Shown here one piece after another: positions 1-7,120 of a stretch of DNA of 16,575 nt. The notes beneath the pieces were generated by a model. It did not search any database. It was not told the DNA's origin and worked only from the letters and a program-made list of their open reading frames with translations. Made by a program: the position numbers and the translations under genes. How positions within the stretch are numbered: position 1 is the first letter of the stretch; each line of letters opens with the position of its first letter. The stretch covers positions 1-16,575 of the forward strand of contig CAZPDM010000091.1 of NCBI GenBank assembly GCA_964585305.1. Reading direction: 5' to 3'. Source of the stretch: CAZPDM01 sp964585305 (GTDB lineage: Bacteria; Planctomycetota; Uabimicrobiia; Uabimicrobiales; JABWCH01).

Positions 1-18
1 TTGATTGTACTCAATCAA
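1..18. repeat. Small palindrome at the left edge of the window
   Basis: The first seven bases TTGATTG and bases 12-18 CAATCAA are perfect reverse complements around a TACT spacer. The palindrome lies at the very first base, so it may be half of a longer structure or an assembly breakpoint. No function is claimed. Confidence 0.4.
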
Positions 19-209
19 AGGTTAAGCAACAAAGTATTTTCTGTTAAAAATAAAGGATATTTTATTAACTGATACATTATATTAAAAAAAATAAATAAAT
101 CAATATAAAAAATGAAATCCCCATATTCACAAATTTCAGCATTTAACTTATCAGAAAAGTTTTTCTGGTTTAAATTTCTATCTTTATATCCATTATATAT
201 CCTTCAACC
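19..209. other. AT-rich intergenic stretch, no gene seen
   Basis: This stretch is very AT-rich and shows no RNA gene, repeat or convincing coding region on either strand. An open frame beginning at 112 on the plus strand has no ribosome binding site, runs through the terminator at 210-238 and then antisense into the next gene, so I do not call it. Confidence 0.5.
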
Positions 210-238
210 AAAAAAAACCCAAGGTTTAGTACCTTGGG
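210..238 (-). terminator. Intrinsic terminator of the minus-strand cell-wall operon
   Basis: Read on the minus strand, CCCAAGGT (238-231) pairs perfectly with ACCTTGGG (225-218) around a five-base loop and is followed by eight T residues (217-210). It lies about 50 bases after the stop codon of the FHA/HlyD-like gene and is the natural end of the operon running from 6336 down to 290. Confidence 0.9.
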
Positions 239-289
239 CTGGCAAAATTCTTATTTTTCGTACAGGAAATAAAGATTTTTTTGCGCGTT

Positions 290-1885
290 TTATTTTTCTG
301 CTAGAAATTTGGCAGAAACATTTTTCTTTCCAAAAATATTTCCATCAGCATTTGGAATAGCAACTTCAATAAAAATATAGGTTGGTTGCTTTTTATCAAC
401 AATTTTTCTTACGACGATTCCATTGTATTCTTTTTCAGGATATTCTGGAACTGTAAGCAAAACCTGTTGTTTTTCTGATATATTTTTAGCATCTTCCTTT
501 GCTACAGAAAAAAATGCGATTGTATTTTCAAAAGCTGCCAATAAAAATATAGGTTCTTGAGCTTTAGTAATCTCTCCAACTTTGCGAAATTCTTGAGTAA
601 TAATACCTTGAGAAGTAGCAGTTATTTTAAAATCTTTTAATTTTTCTTGAGTTTGGACAAGTCGCAATTCAGCTAATTGCAATTTTTGTTTAGCTGATTC
701 TAATTCTGATTGGAGAGAAGCATATTGTTTTTTCGTTTCTTCCATAGCAACTTTGCTTATTAAATCTTTTTCATAATTGGTTTGAGCTTTTGCAGCTTTT
801 TCTGCCGCAAGATTTGTTGCTTCTTGCAAACGTGCAATTTCTTCTTGTACAATTTTCTTTTCTAAATTATAGGCTTGTAATTCCGAGCTGTTTTTTGATA
901 TATCAAGAATAGCTAATACTTGATCTTTTTCAACACTGCTACCCTTTTTAACCAAAATTTGGACGACTTTTCCATCAGAAGAGGAAGTGATGCGAGCTTG
1001 TTGACGTAAAGTTGTGTATCCTGTAGTTTGTAATATTACTACGGGAGCTTTGGAAGCTGGAATTTCAACCTTTGGAGTTGCTTCTGAAGTTACAATAGGA
1101 GTTACTTCTGGAGAAGCTGTTGATTGAGTAATCGCTGGTGTAGTTTCTGGAGTTGCAACATGTGTAGTGGGTTGCAAAGTTTTTTCTGGTGTATTTGTAG
1201 GTTGTGGAGTTGTAGGTTGTGTCTCTGGAGTTGTAACAGCAGTTGCAGGTTGGGAAGTTTTTTCTGGTGTATTTGTAGGTTGTGGAGTTGCAGATTGAGT
1301 TTCTGGAGTTGTAGTAACAGTAGTTGCAGGTTGAGAAGTTGTTTCTGGTTTTGCTGCTTCAACAGTTGGAACATTTGCTTTAGAACCCAATTGCTCAGAA
1401 GAATGCGATGGCCAAATAATGATAGCAATCATTAACACGCCTAAAACAACTACAGCACGCTGCCAAACTTTTGGATTGGATTGTACCCAAACAGTAACTT
1501 TATCTTTCCAATCTTTTGCAATCTTTTCTTCTGGTTTTGCCATTTCCTGAGTTTCACCAGTTAGAAAACTTTCCGTGTATTCAAATTCTTTACTTCCAAA
1601 AGAAACTTTATCTTTATGTTTCAACGCAACAGCCTGTTGTATTTTTATGCCATTAACAAAAGTTCCATTTCTTTGGCTTAAATTTTCAATCATTACTTGA
1701 TTGTCAGCATTGCGATAAATTTTAGCATGTAATTTCGAAATAATATCATAAGGAAGGAAAATCTGTTCAGGTGTTGAATCGTTTGGAAACCCTCTTCCGA
1801 TTATAATTCCTTTATCTTGATTTTCTTCTAAATGAAGTGGAATCATTTGTCGAGAAAGAGAATCTACTAAAAGTATGTTTTCCAT
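290..1885 (-). CDS. FHA domain - TM - Pro/Thr-rich linker - HlyD-like envelope protein
   Basis: A 531-residue protein of unusual architecture. Residues 26-101 form a forkhead-associated (phosphothreonine-binding) domain, with IIIGR, SKLHAKIY and NGTFVNG seen. A single hydrophobic segment follows at about 143-158, then a low-complexity Pro/Thr/Glu linker (172-280) with a 26-residue tandem repeat. Residues 281-531 resemble periplasmic adaptor (HlyD/RND membrane-fusion) proteins: a split lipoyl-like half motif at about 296-330, a long coiled coil at about 333-417, the second lipoyl half (ATSQGIIT) and a beta-barrel region. I infer a cytoplasmic FHA and a periplasmic adaptor joined through one inner-membrane helix. 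The start is supported by AAGG about seven bases upstream of the ATG. It is the last gene of the operon, 28 bases after ftsW. No transporter or outer-membrane channel partner is present. The domain calls are firm; the function is not known to me, though phosphothreonine-dependent coupling to the envelope is a reasonable guess. Confidence 0.85.
   Translation of the reverse strand: MENILLVDSLSRQMIPLHLEENQDKGIIIGRGFPNDSTPEQIFLPYDIISKLHAKIYRNADNQVMIENLSQRNGTFVNGIKIQQAVALKHKDKVSFGSKEFEYTESFLTGETQEMAKPEEKIAKDWKDKVTVWVQSNPKVWQRAVVVLGVLMIAIIIWPSHSSEQLGSKANVPTVEAAKPETTSQPATTVTTTPETQSATPQPTNTPEKTSQPATAVTTPETQPTTPQPTNTPEKTLQPTTHVATPETTPAITQSTASPEVTPIVTSEATPKVEIPASKAPVVILQTTGYTTLRQQARITSSSDGKVVQILVKKGSSVEKDQVLAILDISKNSSELQAYNLEKKIVQEEIARLQEATNLAAEKAAKAQTNYEKDLISKVAMEETKKQYASLQSELESAKQKLQLAELRLVQTQEKLKDFKITATSQGIITQEFRKVGEITKAQEPIFLLAAFENTIAFFSVAKEDAKNISEKQQVLLTVPEYPEKEYNGIVVRKIVDKKQPTYIFIEVAIPNADGNIFGKKNVSAKFLAEK
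1157..1312 (-). repeat. Two tandem 78-bp units encoding a Pro/Thr-rich linker
   Basis: Two adjacent in-frame 78-bp copies encode residues 192-217 and 218-243 of the FHA/HlyD-like protein (26 residues each, sharing the core PQPTNTPEKT). A degenerate partial copy flanks them on each side. The stretch of about 35 bases around 1177-1212 recurs almost exactly at 1255-1290. This is a length-variable periplasmic spacer, probably prone to slippage or recombination. Confidence 0.85.
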
Positions 1886-1913
1886 AATTTACCTTTTTTA
1901 GAAAAATAGTTTT

Positions 1914-3044
1914 TTATTTTTTCACAAATGTATATTTTTCTGTTTCACATTGACCAGCAATATTAACAAGAATTCCCATAGCTATCATACTGAAAAATAA
2001 TCCAGATCCACCAAAACTAATAAATGGAAGTGATATTCCTTTTGCTGGAATAGTATGGGTAACAACAGCAATATTAAATGCAGCTTGAATGGTAATCCAC
2101 AAAACAATTCCTAAACTAGCCATCTTAGCAAATATATCCGGCGCATTACGTACAACGTGAATTCCATAATACGCTAAAAATATATATAAAATAATAATTG
2201 GAAACGTTCCAAGAAAGCCTAATTCTTCTCCAATAATCGCAAAAATAAAATCAGTGCTTTCTTCACTTAAAAAAAATAATTTTTGCTGACTCCACCCTAA
2301 TCCTGTACCAGTGATCCCTCCTGTACCTAAAGCAATAAGAGACTGTCGAATTTGATAGCCTTTATTTAAAGGATCAAGTGTAGGATCAAGGTAAATATGA
2401 ATACGCGCATAGATATGATGAAGTTTAAAAATAGCAAGATATATTAACATCGGAAGACTAACAACGAGCATAGGGACTAAATGCTGCCAATTCATACCAG
2501 CAACCAAAAGCATAATCATTCCAATAAGCATGATAAAGCAAGATGTCCCAAAATCTGGCTCAAGTAAAATCAAAAAACAAGAAAAACTTAAAGCAGTAAA
2601 TACGGGAACAAATCCTAATAAAAAATGACGGATACGAATATTTCTATCCTCTAAATAGCGGGCAATCATAAGTATCATTGCCAATTTCATAAAATCAGAT
2701 GGTTGTACTCCCATCCCCGCCACACGAAGCCATCTTCGAGCACCATTATATTGCACACCAATTTTAGGGATAAGAACAATAAAAATTAAAAATAGGGCAA
2801 TTCCAAAAACAATGTAGCTATTTTTTGCGATCCATCGATAGGGAATATCCAGACAAGTAATAAATGCAATACTGGAAAGTAACAACCAAATCAATTGTTT
2901 TTTTACAAAAAAATATGGTGTTCCCATAGTTGGATCCATCTCAGAAACAACAGTGCTTGTGGAATAGACCATCACAAGACCAATAGAAAGTAACATAAGC
3001 ATAATCATAGTAATTACGCTTTGTAGAAAGTTTAATTTGGGCAT
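1914..3044 (-). CDS. ftsW: SEDS peptidoglycan glycosyltransferase FtsW
   Basis: A 376-residue polytopic membrane protein of the SEDS family (FtsW/RodA/SpoVE), which polymerises lipid II into glycan strands with a partner class b PBP. About ten hydrophobic segments are evident. Family signatures are present: LEPDFGTS (161-168), GITGTGLGWSQQK (243-255), STDFIFAIIGEELGFLG (263-279) with the putative catalytic Asp265, and the C-terminal block FISFGGSGLFFSMIAMGIL. FtsW, not RodA, is chosen because the gene follows mraY directly. The first codons overlap the end of mraY by 13 bases, which suggests translational coupling. MurD, usually between mraY and ftsW, is absent here. The length is normal and no key residue is missing. 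RodA would be the alternative name if another FtsW exists elsewhere in the genome. Confidence 0.93.
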   Translation of the reverse strand: MPKLNFLQSVITMIMLMLLSIGLVMVYSTSTVVSEMDPTMGTPYFFVKKQLIWLLLSSIAFITCLDIPYRWIAKNSYIVFGIALFLIFIVLIPKIGVQYNGARRWLRVAGMGVQPSDFMKLAMILMIARYLEDRNIRIRHFLLGFVPVFTALSFSCFLILLEPDFGTSCFIMLIGMIMLLVAGMNWQHLVPMLVVSLPMLIYLAIFKLHHIYARIHIYLDPTLDPLNKGYQIRQSLIALGTGGITGTGLGWSQQKLFFLSEESTDFIFAIIGEELGFLGTFPIIILYIFLAYYGIHVVRNAPDIFAKMASLGIVLWITIQAAFNIAVVTHTIPAKGISLPFISFGGSGLFFSMIAMGILVNIAGQCETEKYTFVKK

Positions 3045-4204
3045 GATATCACAACCAAACTAAGTCCCAAGAGTACAAAAAAAAACTGAATAATCCAAAA
3101 ACGTATGGTAACTTTTGTTTCAGCCTTCCATGAACCTAAAGCAAAATGATGATGAATAGGTGCGCAACGAAAAATTCTTTTTCGTTTTATTTTATATATA
3201 CTAACTTGAATGATAACAGAGATAGCTTCGAGAACAAAAATTCCACTTAAGATAAAATAGAGAATTTCTTGTCTCAAAATAATCGCAATATAGGCTAAAA
3301 TTCCGCCTAGCATAAGAGAGCCAGAGTCTCCCATAAAAATACTTGCAGGATGGCTATTAAACCATAAAAAAGCAAGGCCTGCTCCCACTAAAGCCATACT
3401 GCATACAGACAATTCTTGAGAGAGAGGAACATGTAAAAGAGAAAAATCTTTTGCTAAACTAGAATCTCCTACTAGATAGGCTACTAATGCTAATGCCGCA
3501 GCAATCATAATACTACAAACAACAGCTAATCCATCCATACCATCAGTTAAATTGACAGCATTGGTACTTCCACAAAAAACTAAAATCATCCAACTAATAA
3601 ACGCAATGCTGGATGCTAAAGCTAATTTCCATTCCCATTCAGTTTTAATAAATATTATAGTGGTATATTCTGCAGAATCTCGAAATTTATGCCATATACC
3701 AAAAGCAATAGCAGTAGATACAAGCAGAAGCAAAAGCATTTTAAATTTAGCACTTAATCCTTTAGATTTAGATTTTGTTTTAATAACATCATCAGAAAAA
3801 CCTATTAAACAAAATCCTAATGCTGTAAGTAAAAATCCAACGACAGGCCAATCCCATTTTGCCCAAAGTAAAGTGCTGAATAACAAAGCTAGAAAAATAA
3901 TCAGTCCGCCCATTATAGGAGTATTTTTTTTTGCTTTATTTTGATCTCGCACAGCATTGGAATCACATTTTTCATTGCTGTCTATAAATTGATATCGTAC
4001 GATTATTTTAATTATTAAAGGAGCAAAAATTATCCCAATTATAAAGGCTGTAAAACATGCTATTACCGCTCGTAGTGGCAGATTTTCTGCCCAAGCAATT
4101 GGATTTGTAAACCAAGGTTCTATAGCAGCCAAAAAAGGGAATAAAAAAATAGGCAAGCACATAAATATTCCTAGTATTTTGTATGTTAAAAATATATCTT
4201 GCAA
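3032..4204 (-). CDS. mraY: Phospho-N-acetylmuramoyl-pentapeptide transferase MraY
   Basis: A 390-residue inner-membrane enzyme that transfers phospho-MurNAc-pentapeptide from UDP to undecaprenyl phosphate, making lipid I. All the diagnostic blocks are seen: TPIMGG (95-100), GFSDDVIK with the Asp pair 138-139, NLTDGMDGLA (218-227), FLWFNSHPASIFMGDSGSL with Asp293 (279-297), and the HHH motif at 351-353 followed by the variant loop FALGSWKAETKV. About ten transmembrane helices are evident. The stretch before TPIMGG (residues 71-94) is Asn/Lys/Asp-rich and replaces the better conserved substrate loop of common MraY proteins. The gene begins 11 bases after the upstream fusion gene stops and its end overlaps ftsW, so it sits in the middle of one operon. 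The length is slightly above the usual 320-370. Confidence 0.95.
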   Translation of the reverse strand: MQDIFLTYKILGIFMCLPIFLFPFLAAIEPWFTNPIAWAENLPLRAVIACFTAFIIGIIFAPLIIKIIVRYQFIDSNEKCDSNAVRDQNKAKKNTPIMGGLIIFLALLFSTLLWAKWDWPVVGFLLTALGFCLIGFSDDVIKTKSKSKGLSAKFKMLLLLLVSTAIAFGIWHKFRDSAEYTTIIFIKTEWEWKLALASSIAFISWMILVFCGSTNAVNLTDGMDGLAVVCSIMIAAALALVAYLVGDSSLAKDFSLLHVPLSQELSVCSMALVGAGLAFLWFNSHPASIFMGDSGSLMLGGILAYIAIILRQEILYFILSGIFVLEAISVIIQVSIYKIKRKRIFRCAPIHHHFALGSWKAETKVTIRFWIIQFFFVLLGLSLVVISCPN

Positions 4205-4215
4205 TAAGTTAAATT

Positions 4216-6336
4216 TTATCTTATTTTACCAAAAACTTCAATGCTTTTTTGGATAAAGATATTTCGATTTTGTTCAGGATTCCAGCCCAACTCATTTTTT
4301 AGATCATTGCAATCAAACTGAGCTACAAGACCTCGAGATTTTAAATCACGACAGCTTGGAAAATTAACCTTTCGATGTTGAAAAATGACTTTCACAAGCC
4401 ATTTTATAATTTCAATTGTTTGACTTTTCCAAATAGGTTGCGGAAGATATTTAAGAGGTCTTTCAAGTGTTCGCGCTAATTCTTGTATATATTCAACTGC
4501 TGTCAAGCGAACATCTCCTACGATATTATATGTCTTTCCAAGAGAAATTTCACTTTGAGCAGCTAAAAAAATAGCATCTGCTACATCTTCAACTAAAATT
4601 AATGGCAAAGGGTTTTTGCCTTTATTCCAGCCTATACAATAAGTATCTTGGTTAAATAAACCAATTCCACTATGAAATGCAAGTCCTCCTTCGCCAATAA
4701 CCACACCTGGACGCATGATACATAAAGGTAACCCTTGTTGTTGCATTTCCATTAAAAGTCTTTCACATTCAGCTTTACCACGACTATATAATCCACGTTG
4801 TTTAATTTTAGAATCATTTGGAGTTTTGCCAGTAATGATTTCTTTAGGATTTCCCAAATATAAAGAAGCAATTGTGCCAATATAGATTAACTTTTTTACT
4901 TTATGTTTGAGACACGATTGAGCAATATTAAGAGTTCCAGCAATCATTCCTTCCTGTACTTCTTCCCATGTACTAGCTGCCCCACCATGAGCAAGATGAA
5001 TAACTAAGGAAGAGGTCGAAATAATTTCATCTATTTTCCTGCTATTACTTATATCAGCAGCTACCATAGTAACATTATCGTGATAAAAAATATCATCAAG
5101 ATTACTTATATTCCTTGCAGCAACTAATATTTTTTTGCCATTTGTAACCATTTTTTCAACAAGTTTTCGTCCGATAAATCCTGTTCCGCCTATTAAAACC
5201 GCATCAAAATGCTCTTTTTTCTCTAAGGAAAAAAACTTCATTTGAAGTTGAGTTATAGCTGGCGAAATATCAGCATTTTTAATAATATCATGGCAAAACT
5301 GTACTAATTTAGCACCTGTACTAGATTGAAGAACATTATTTTGTTCTGCATTGTTTTCATAAAAAGCCAGAATACTTTTTTCCATAGAAAAATAAAAAGA
5401 ATCTGAACGTTTTTTTAAATGCAAGGTAGAAAGAAGGTAGTTCCAAAGATTTCTTCTGTTGCAATATTTATATTGGGAAATAAATTCTTGGCCTTTTGTA
5501 TAAAGGTCGTAAAATAAAGGCCATTTTGTTTGTTTCTGAACAGAACATATATTTCCAAAAAGATCTACAAAAGCAATACCATCATCACAAATTACCATGA
5601 TTCCTACAGAACAATAATTTGTTCCTACAGAGAAATATATCTCTCCTGTAGATTTTTGCCCCCAAACACAAACATTCCACGTATCAAAAAAAGATTTTCC
5701 TGGACAAAGTTCGCGGTGATGGAGATTTTTTGCATGTATTTTTTGAATCCCACCTAAAAGATCTTCTAACTGAGAAAGAGGATGAATAAGCTGTTCTAAT
5801 AAAATATTTACAGGCTCTTGAAACATCCAATGCCCAAATTGTTGAGAATTTAGTTGACGTAAAGGAAAATTCCAATGCAATATAGCATGGTGAATTTTTC
5901 CTAAACTACCACTTTGTAAAATTTTCTTCAATTCTAAATAGGCAGGTTGGTAGGAATAATTGTGATTTACCCATAGCCTAGCATTATGTTGATGGCAGGT
6001 TTCCAACAATTTTTGGCATTCTTCTGGTGTTTCTGCCATAGGTTTTTCTAAAAATACTGAATACCCTGCTTCTAAAAAGGGCAAAGCTACTTTTGTATGT
6101 AAATTTGGCGGAACAAGAATATGAACATGAGAAAAATTTTTGTTTAAGAGCATTTCTTCAATAGAATCATATATATGGGGAATTTGATATTTTTTAGCTA
6201 AAGCAGCTGCTTTATTTTTTTTAACATCGCAAATAGCCGCTAGCTGAATATGAGGAAGTTTTTTTAACACTTCCAGATGAGTTTGAGCAATTACACCTGC
6301 TCCTACGATTCCAACACTAATTTTTTTATTTTGCAT
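4216..6336 (-). CDS. Gfo/Idh/MocA oxidoreductase fused to an NAD-dependent epimerase (extended SDR)
   Basis: A 706-residue two-enzyme fusion, first gene of the operon. The N-terminal half (about 1-365) is Gfo/Idh/MocA-like: a Rossmann nucleotide-binding motif (GAGVIAQTH, 12-20) and the active-site EKP at 97-99 in FLEKPMAET. The C-terminal half (about 377-706) is an extended SDR sugar epimerase/dehydratase-type domain: GGTGFIG (383-389), the GTIAS region with Ser491 as likely catalytic Ser, YSRGK with Tyr517 and Lys521, and RPGVVIGEG. Both nucleotide-binding sites look intact, so both halves may be active on one nucleotide sugar or related substrate. The GAAAGG six bases before the ATG supports the start. 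Eleven bases separate it from mraY, which suggests a job in lipid-linked or surface glycan synthesis, but the substrate cannot be read from sequence. A fusion of two ordinary genes by sequencing error is unlikely because the frame is continuous through a long linker. Confidence 0.88.
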   Translation of the reverse strand: MQNKKISVGIVGAGVIAQTHLEVLKKLPHIQLAAICDVKKNKAAALAKKYQIPHIYDSIEEMLLNKNFSHVHILVPPNLHTKVALPFLEAGYSVFLEKPMAETPEECQKLLETCHQHNARLWVNHNYSYQPAYLELKKILQSGSLGKIHHAILHWNFPLRQLNSQQFGHWMFQEPVNILLEQLIHPLSQLEDLLGGIQKIHAKNLHHRELCPGKSFFDTWNVCVWGQKSTGEIYFSVGTNYCSVGIMVICDDGIAFVDLFGNICSVQKQTKWPLFYDLYTKGQEFISQYKYCNRRNLWNYLLSTLHLKKRSDSFYFSMEKSILAFYENNAEQNNVLQSSTGAKLVQFCHDIIKNADISPAITQLQMKFFSLEKKEHFDAVLIGGTGFIGRKLVEKMVTNGKKILVAARNISNLDDIFYHDNVTMVAADISNSRKIDEIISTSSLVIHLAHGGAASTWEEVQEGMIAGTLNIAQSCLKHKVKKLIYIGTIASLYLGNPKEIITGKTPNDSKIKQRGLYSRGKAECERLLMEMQQQGLPLCIMRPGVVIGEGGLAFHSGIGLFNQDTYCIGWNKGKNPLPLILVEDVADAIFLAAQSEISLGKTYNIVGDVRLTAVEYIQELARTLERPLKYLPQPIWKSQTIEIIKWLVKVIFQHRKVNFPSCRDLKSRGLVAQFDCNDLKNELGWNPEQNRNIFIQKSIEVFGKIR

Positions 6337-6426
6337 AAAAAACCTTTCATATCTTTATTATTATCTTATATATACCATTTTTTTTAAATTTTTTCATAAA
6401 AAAATAATTTCTTTTAAATTTTTATC

Positions 6427-6454
6427 TTGACAAATATTTAGATTTATGTACAAT
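6427..6454 (+). promoter_or_regulatory. Sigma70-type promoter of the structured RNA
   Basis: A perfect -35 box TTGACA (6427-6432) and a good -10 box TACAAT (6449-6454) are 16 bases apart, predicting a start near 6461, about 11 bases before the closing stem of the structured RNA. It is the best-looking promoter in the window. The minus-strand operon starts at 6336 in the opposite direction, so the 6337-6470 interval is a divergent promoter region. Confidence 0.8.
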
Positions 6455-6471
6455 AGCTTTTAATAGATATT

Positions 6472-6784
6472 AAATTTTGACTGGCTACCTAGCCTGATAT
6501 AGCAATATGATTAGGCTTTTCCTCGTATAGCCCCGCAAGGGGCTATGTAGCTGTCGGTATCCGATGGCTAGAGGTAAGGTTCCCCTAGAGTGACAGCTAG
6601 TATCACCCTGCTACAGGATGGTATGCACCGTACGGTGCTGACGTCCGCACGAGTGTCATGCTAGCAGTGTACTGTCCCTTGGATGCACTTACCCCAGTAA
6701 AATCGCGGTGTCCAGAGTACCCCCTAGGGAGTAGTAGTGGAGGGTGTGTAGGCCCTACTTTTGCAAGTTGCGCAGTCAAATTTT
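6472..6784 (+). ncRNA. GC-rich, multibranched structured RNA; candidate retron msr-msd or new RNA class
   Basis: The interval 6481-6780 is about 53 percent G+C by count (158 of 300), while the 60 bases on the left (6421-6480) hold 10 G/C and those on the right (6781-6840) hold 15. It has no coding frame. The ends 6472-6483 and 6773-6784 pair at 11 of 12 positions and close the whole element, as the a1/a2 repeat does in a retron. Inside are a hairpin at 6491-6517 starting at an AGC; 6525-6534/6539-6548, an 8-bp perfect stem plus two G.U pairs capped by a GCAA tetraloop; an outer stem TAGCTGTC/GACAGCTA at 6548-6555/6592-6599 enclosing small hairpins 6554-6564 and 6568-6588; CTGCTA/TAGCAG at 6608-6613/6662-6667 enclosing GCACC-GTAC-GGTGC (6625-6638); and GTACT/AGTAC at 6669-6673/6716-6720. 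The promoter and the terminator at 6907-6942 predict a primary transcript of about 480 nt. It does not match the conserved cores of RNase P RNA, tmRNA, SRP RNA or group I/II introns as I know them. Its position upstream of a retron-type RT is the reason for the msr-msd proposal. That identity is an inference. Confidence 0.75.
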
Positions 6785-6906
6785 TGACGGAAAATACTTT
6801 ATCATACCTCCTTAAAAATTAAGATACCATTTTGCAATTAAGATCAAATCAAATCTTTTAATAGCAAATCGACAAACAGTTGACCAATAACTACAAGTTT
6901 TAGTAG
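6785..6906 (+). other. Single-stranded tail of the RNA with an exact anti-Shine-Dalgarno octamer
   Basis: Between the closing stem and the terminator the transcript is AT-rich and weakly structured. It contains ACCTCCTT at 6806-6813, the exact complement of AAGGAGGT and the same core as the 3' end of 16S rRNA. The segment 6775-6788 (GTCAA-ATTT-TTGAC) can also fold on itself, competing with the closing stem. No coding region was seen. Confidence 0.45.
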
Positions 6907-6942
6907 AAATATGCCAGTTAAAAGAAACTGGCATATTTTTTT
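6907..6942 (+). terminator. Intrinsic terminator of the structured RNA
   Basis: ATATGCCAGTT (6909-6919) pairs perfectly with AACTGGCATAT (6926-6936) around a six-base loop, extendable by two A-T pairs, and is followed by a T run to 6942. It lies between the RNA and the RT gene, so most RNA transcripts should stop before the RT. The stem is strong and the T run clear. Confidence 0.9.
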
Positions 6943-7008
6943 ATAGAAAAAATTCATTTTTTTATAAGATTTTTCTTTTTTTTCCAAAAGAAAAAAGTAA
7001 AATATTTC

Positions 7009-7120
7009 TATAATTTTTTCTTTTAAGAATTAAAAGCAGCGAGCTTTTAAGAAATCTGCCGTTTCATATTAAAAAATTTTATTGAGAAACGTCAGCAGAC
7101 TTAGCGTTTGCGGTAATTTA
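7009..7120 (+). promoter_or_regulatory. Probable RT promoter (-10 box) and structured leader
   Basis: A perfect -10 hexamer TATAAT lies at 7009-7014 without a clear -35 box. The predicted leader folds into two hairpins: TTAAAAGC/GCTTTTAA at 7030-7037/7043-7050 (8 bp, five-base loop) and a longer one in which 7055-7065 pairs with 7086-7099 (11 bp: TCTGC plus CGTTTC, with a three-base bulge at 7092-7094). The second hairpin ends 25 bases before the RT ribosome binding site (GGAG, 7125-7128). It may be a translational control element, or itself a small msr-msd-like element. The stems are seen; the function is inferred. Confidence 0.5.

Noticed and set aside
112..360. Plus-strand open frame of 82 codons
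   Set aside because: It has no ribosome binding site, crosses the operon terminator and is antisense to the FHA/HlyD-like gene; its composition is that of AT-rich non-coding DNA.
1102..1435. Overlapping open frames on both strands in the Pro/Thr repeat
   Set aside because: They are low-complexity products of the tandem repeat read in other frames, without ribosome binding sites or family similarity.
6472..6784. RNase P RNA, tmRNA, SRP RNA or rRNA fragment
   Set aside because: The conserved cores I know (the GAGGAAAGTCC and ACAGAA regions of RNase P, the tRNA-like end and tag of tmRNA, the SRP tetraloop domain) are not found on the predicted strand. A short GAGGAAAAGCC on the minus strand lacks any other RNase P element.
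6754..6815. Minus-strand small gene after AAGGAGGT at 6806-6813
   Set aside because: The ATG is immediately next to the Shine-Dalgarno-like sequence and the frame stops after nine codons. The sequence makes better sense as an anti-Shine-Dalgarno in the plus-strand RNA.
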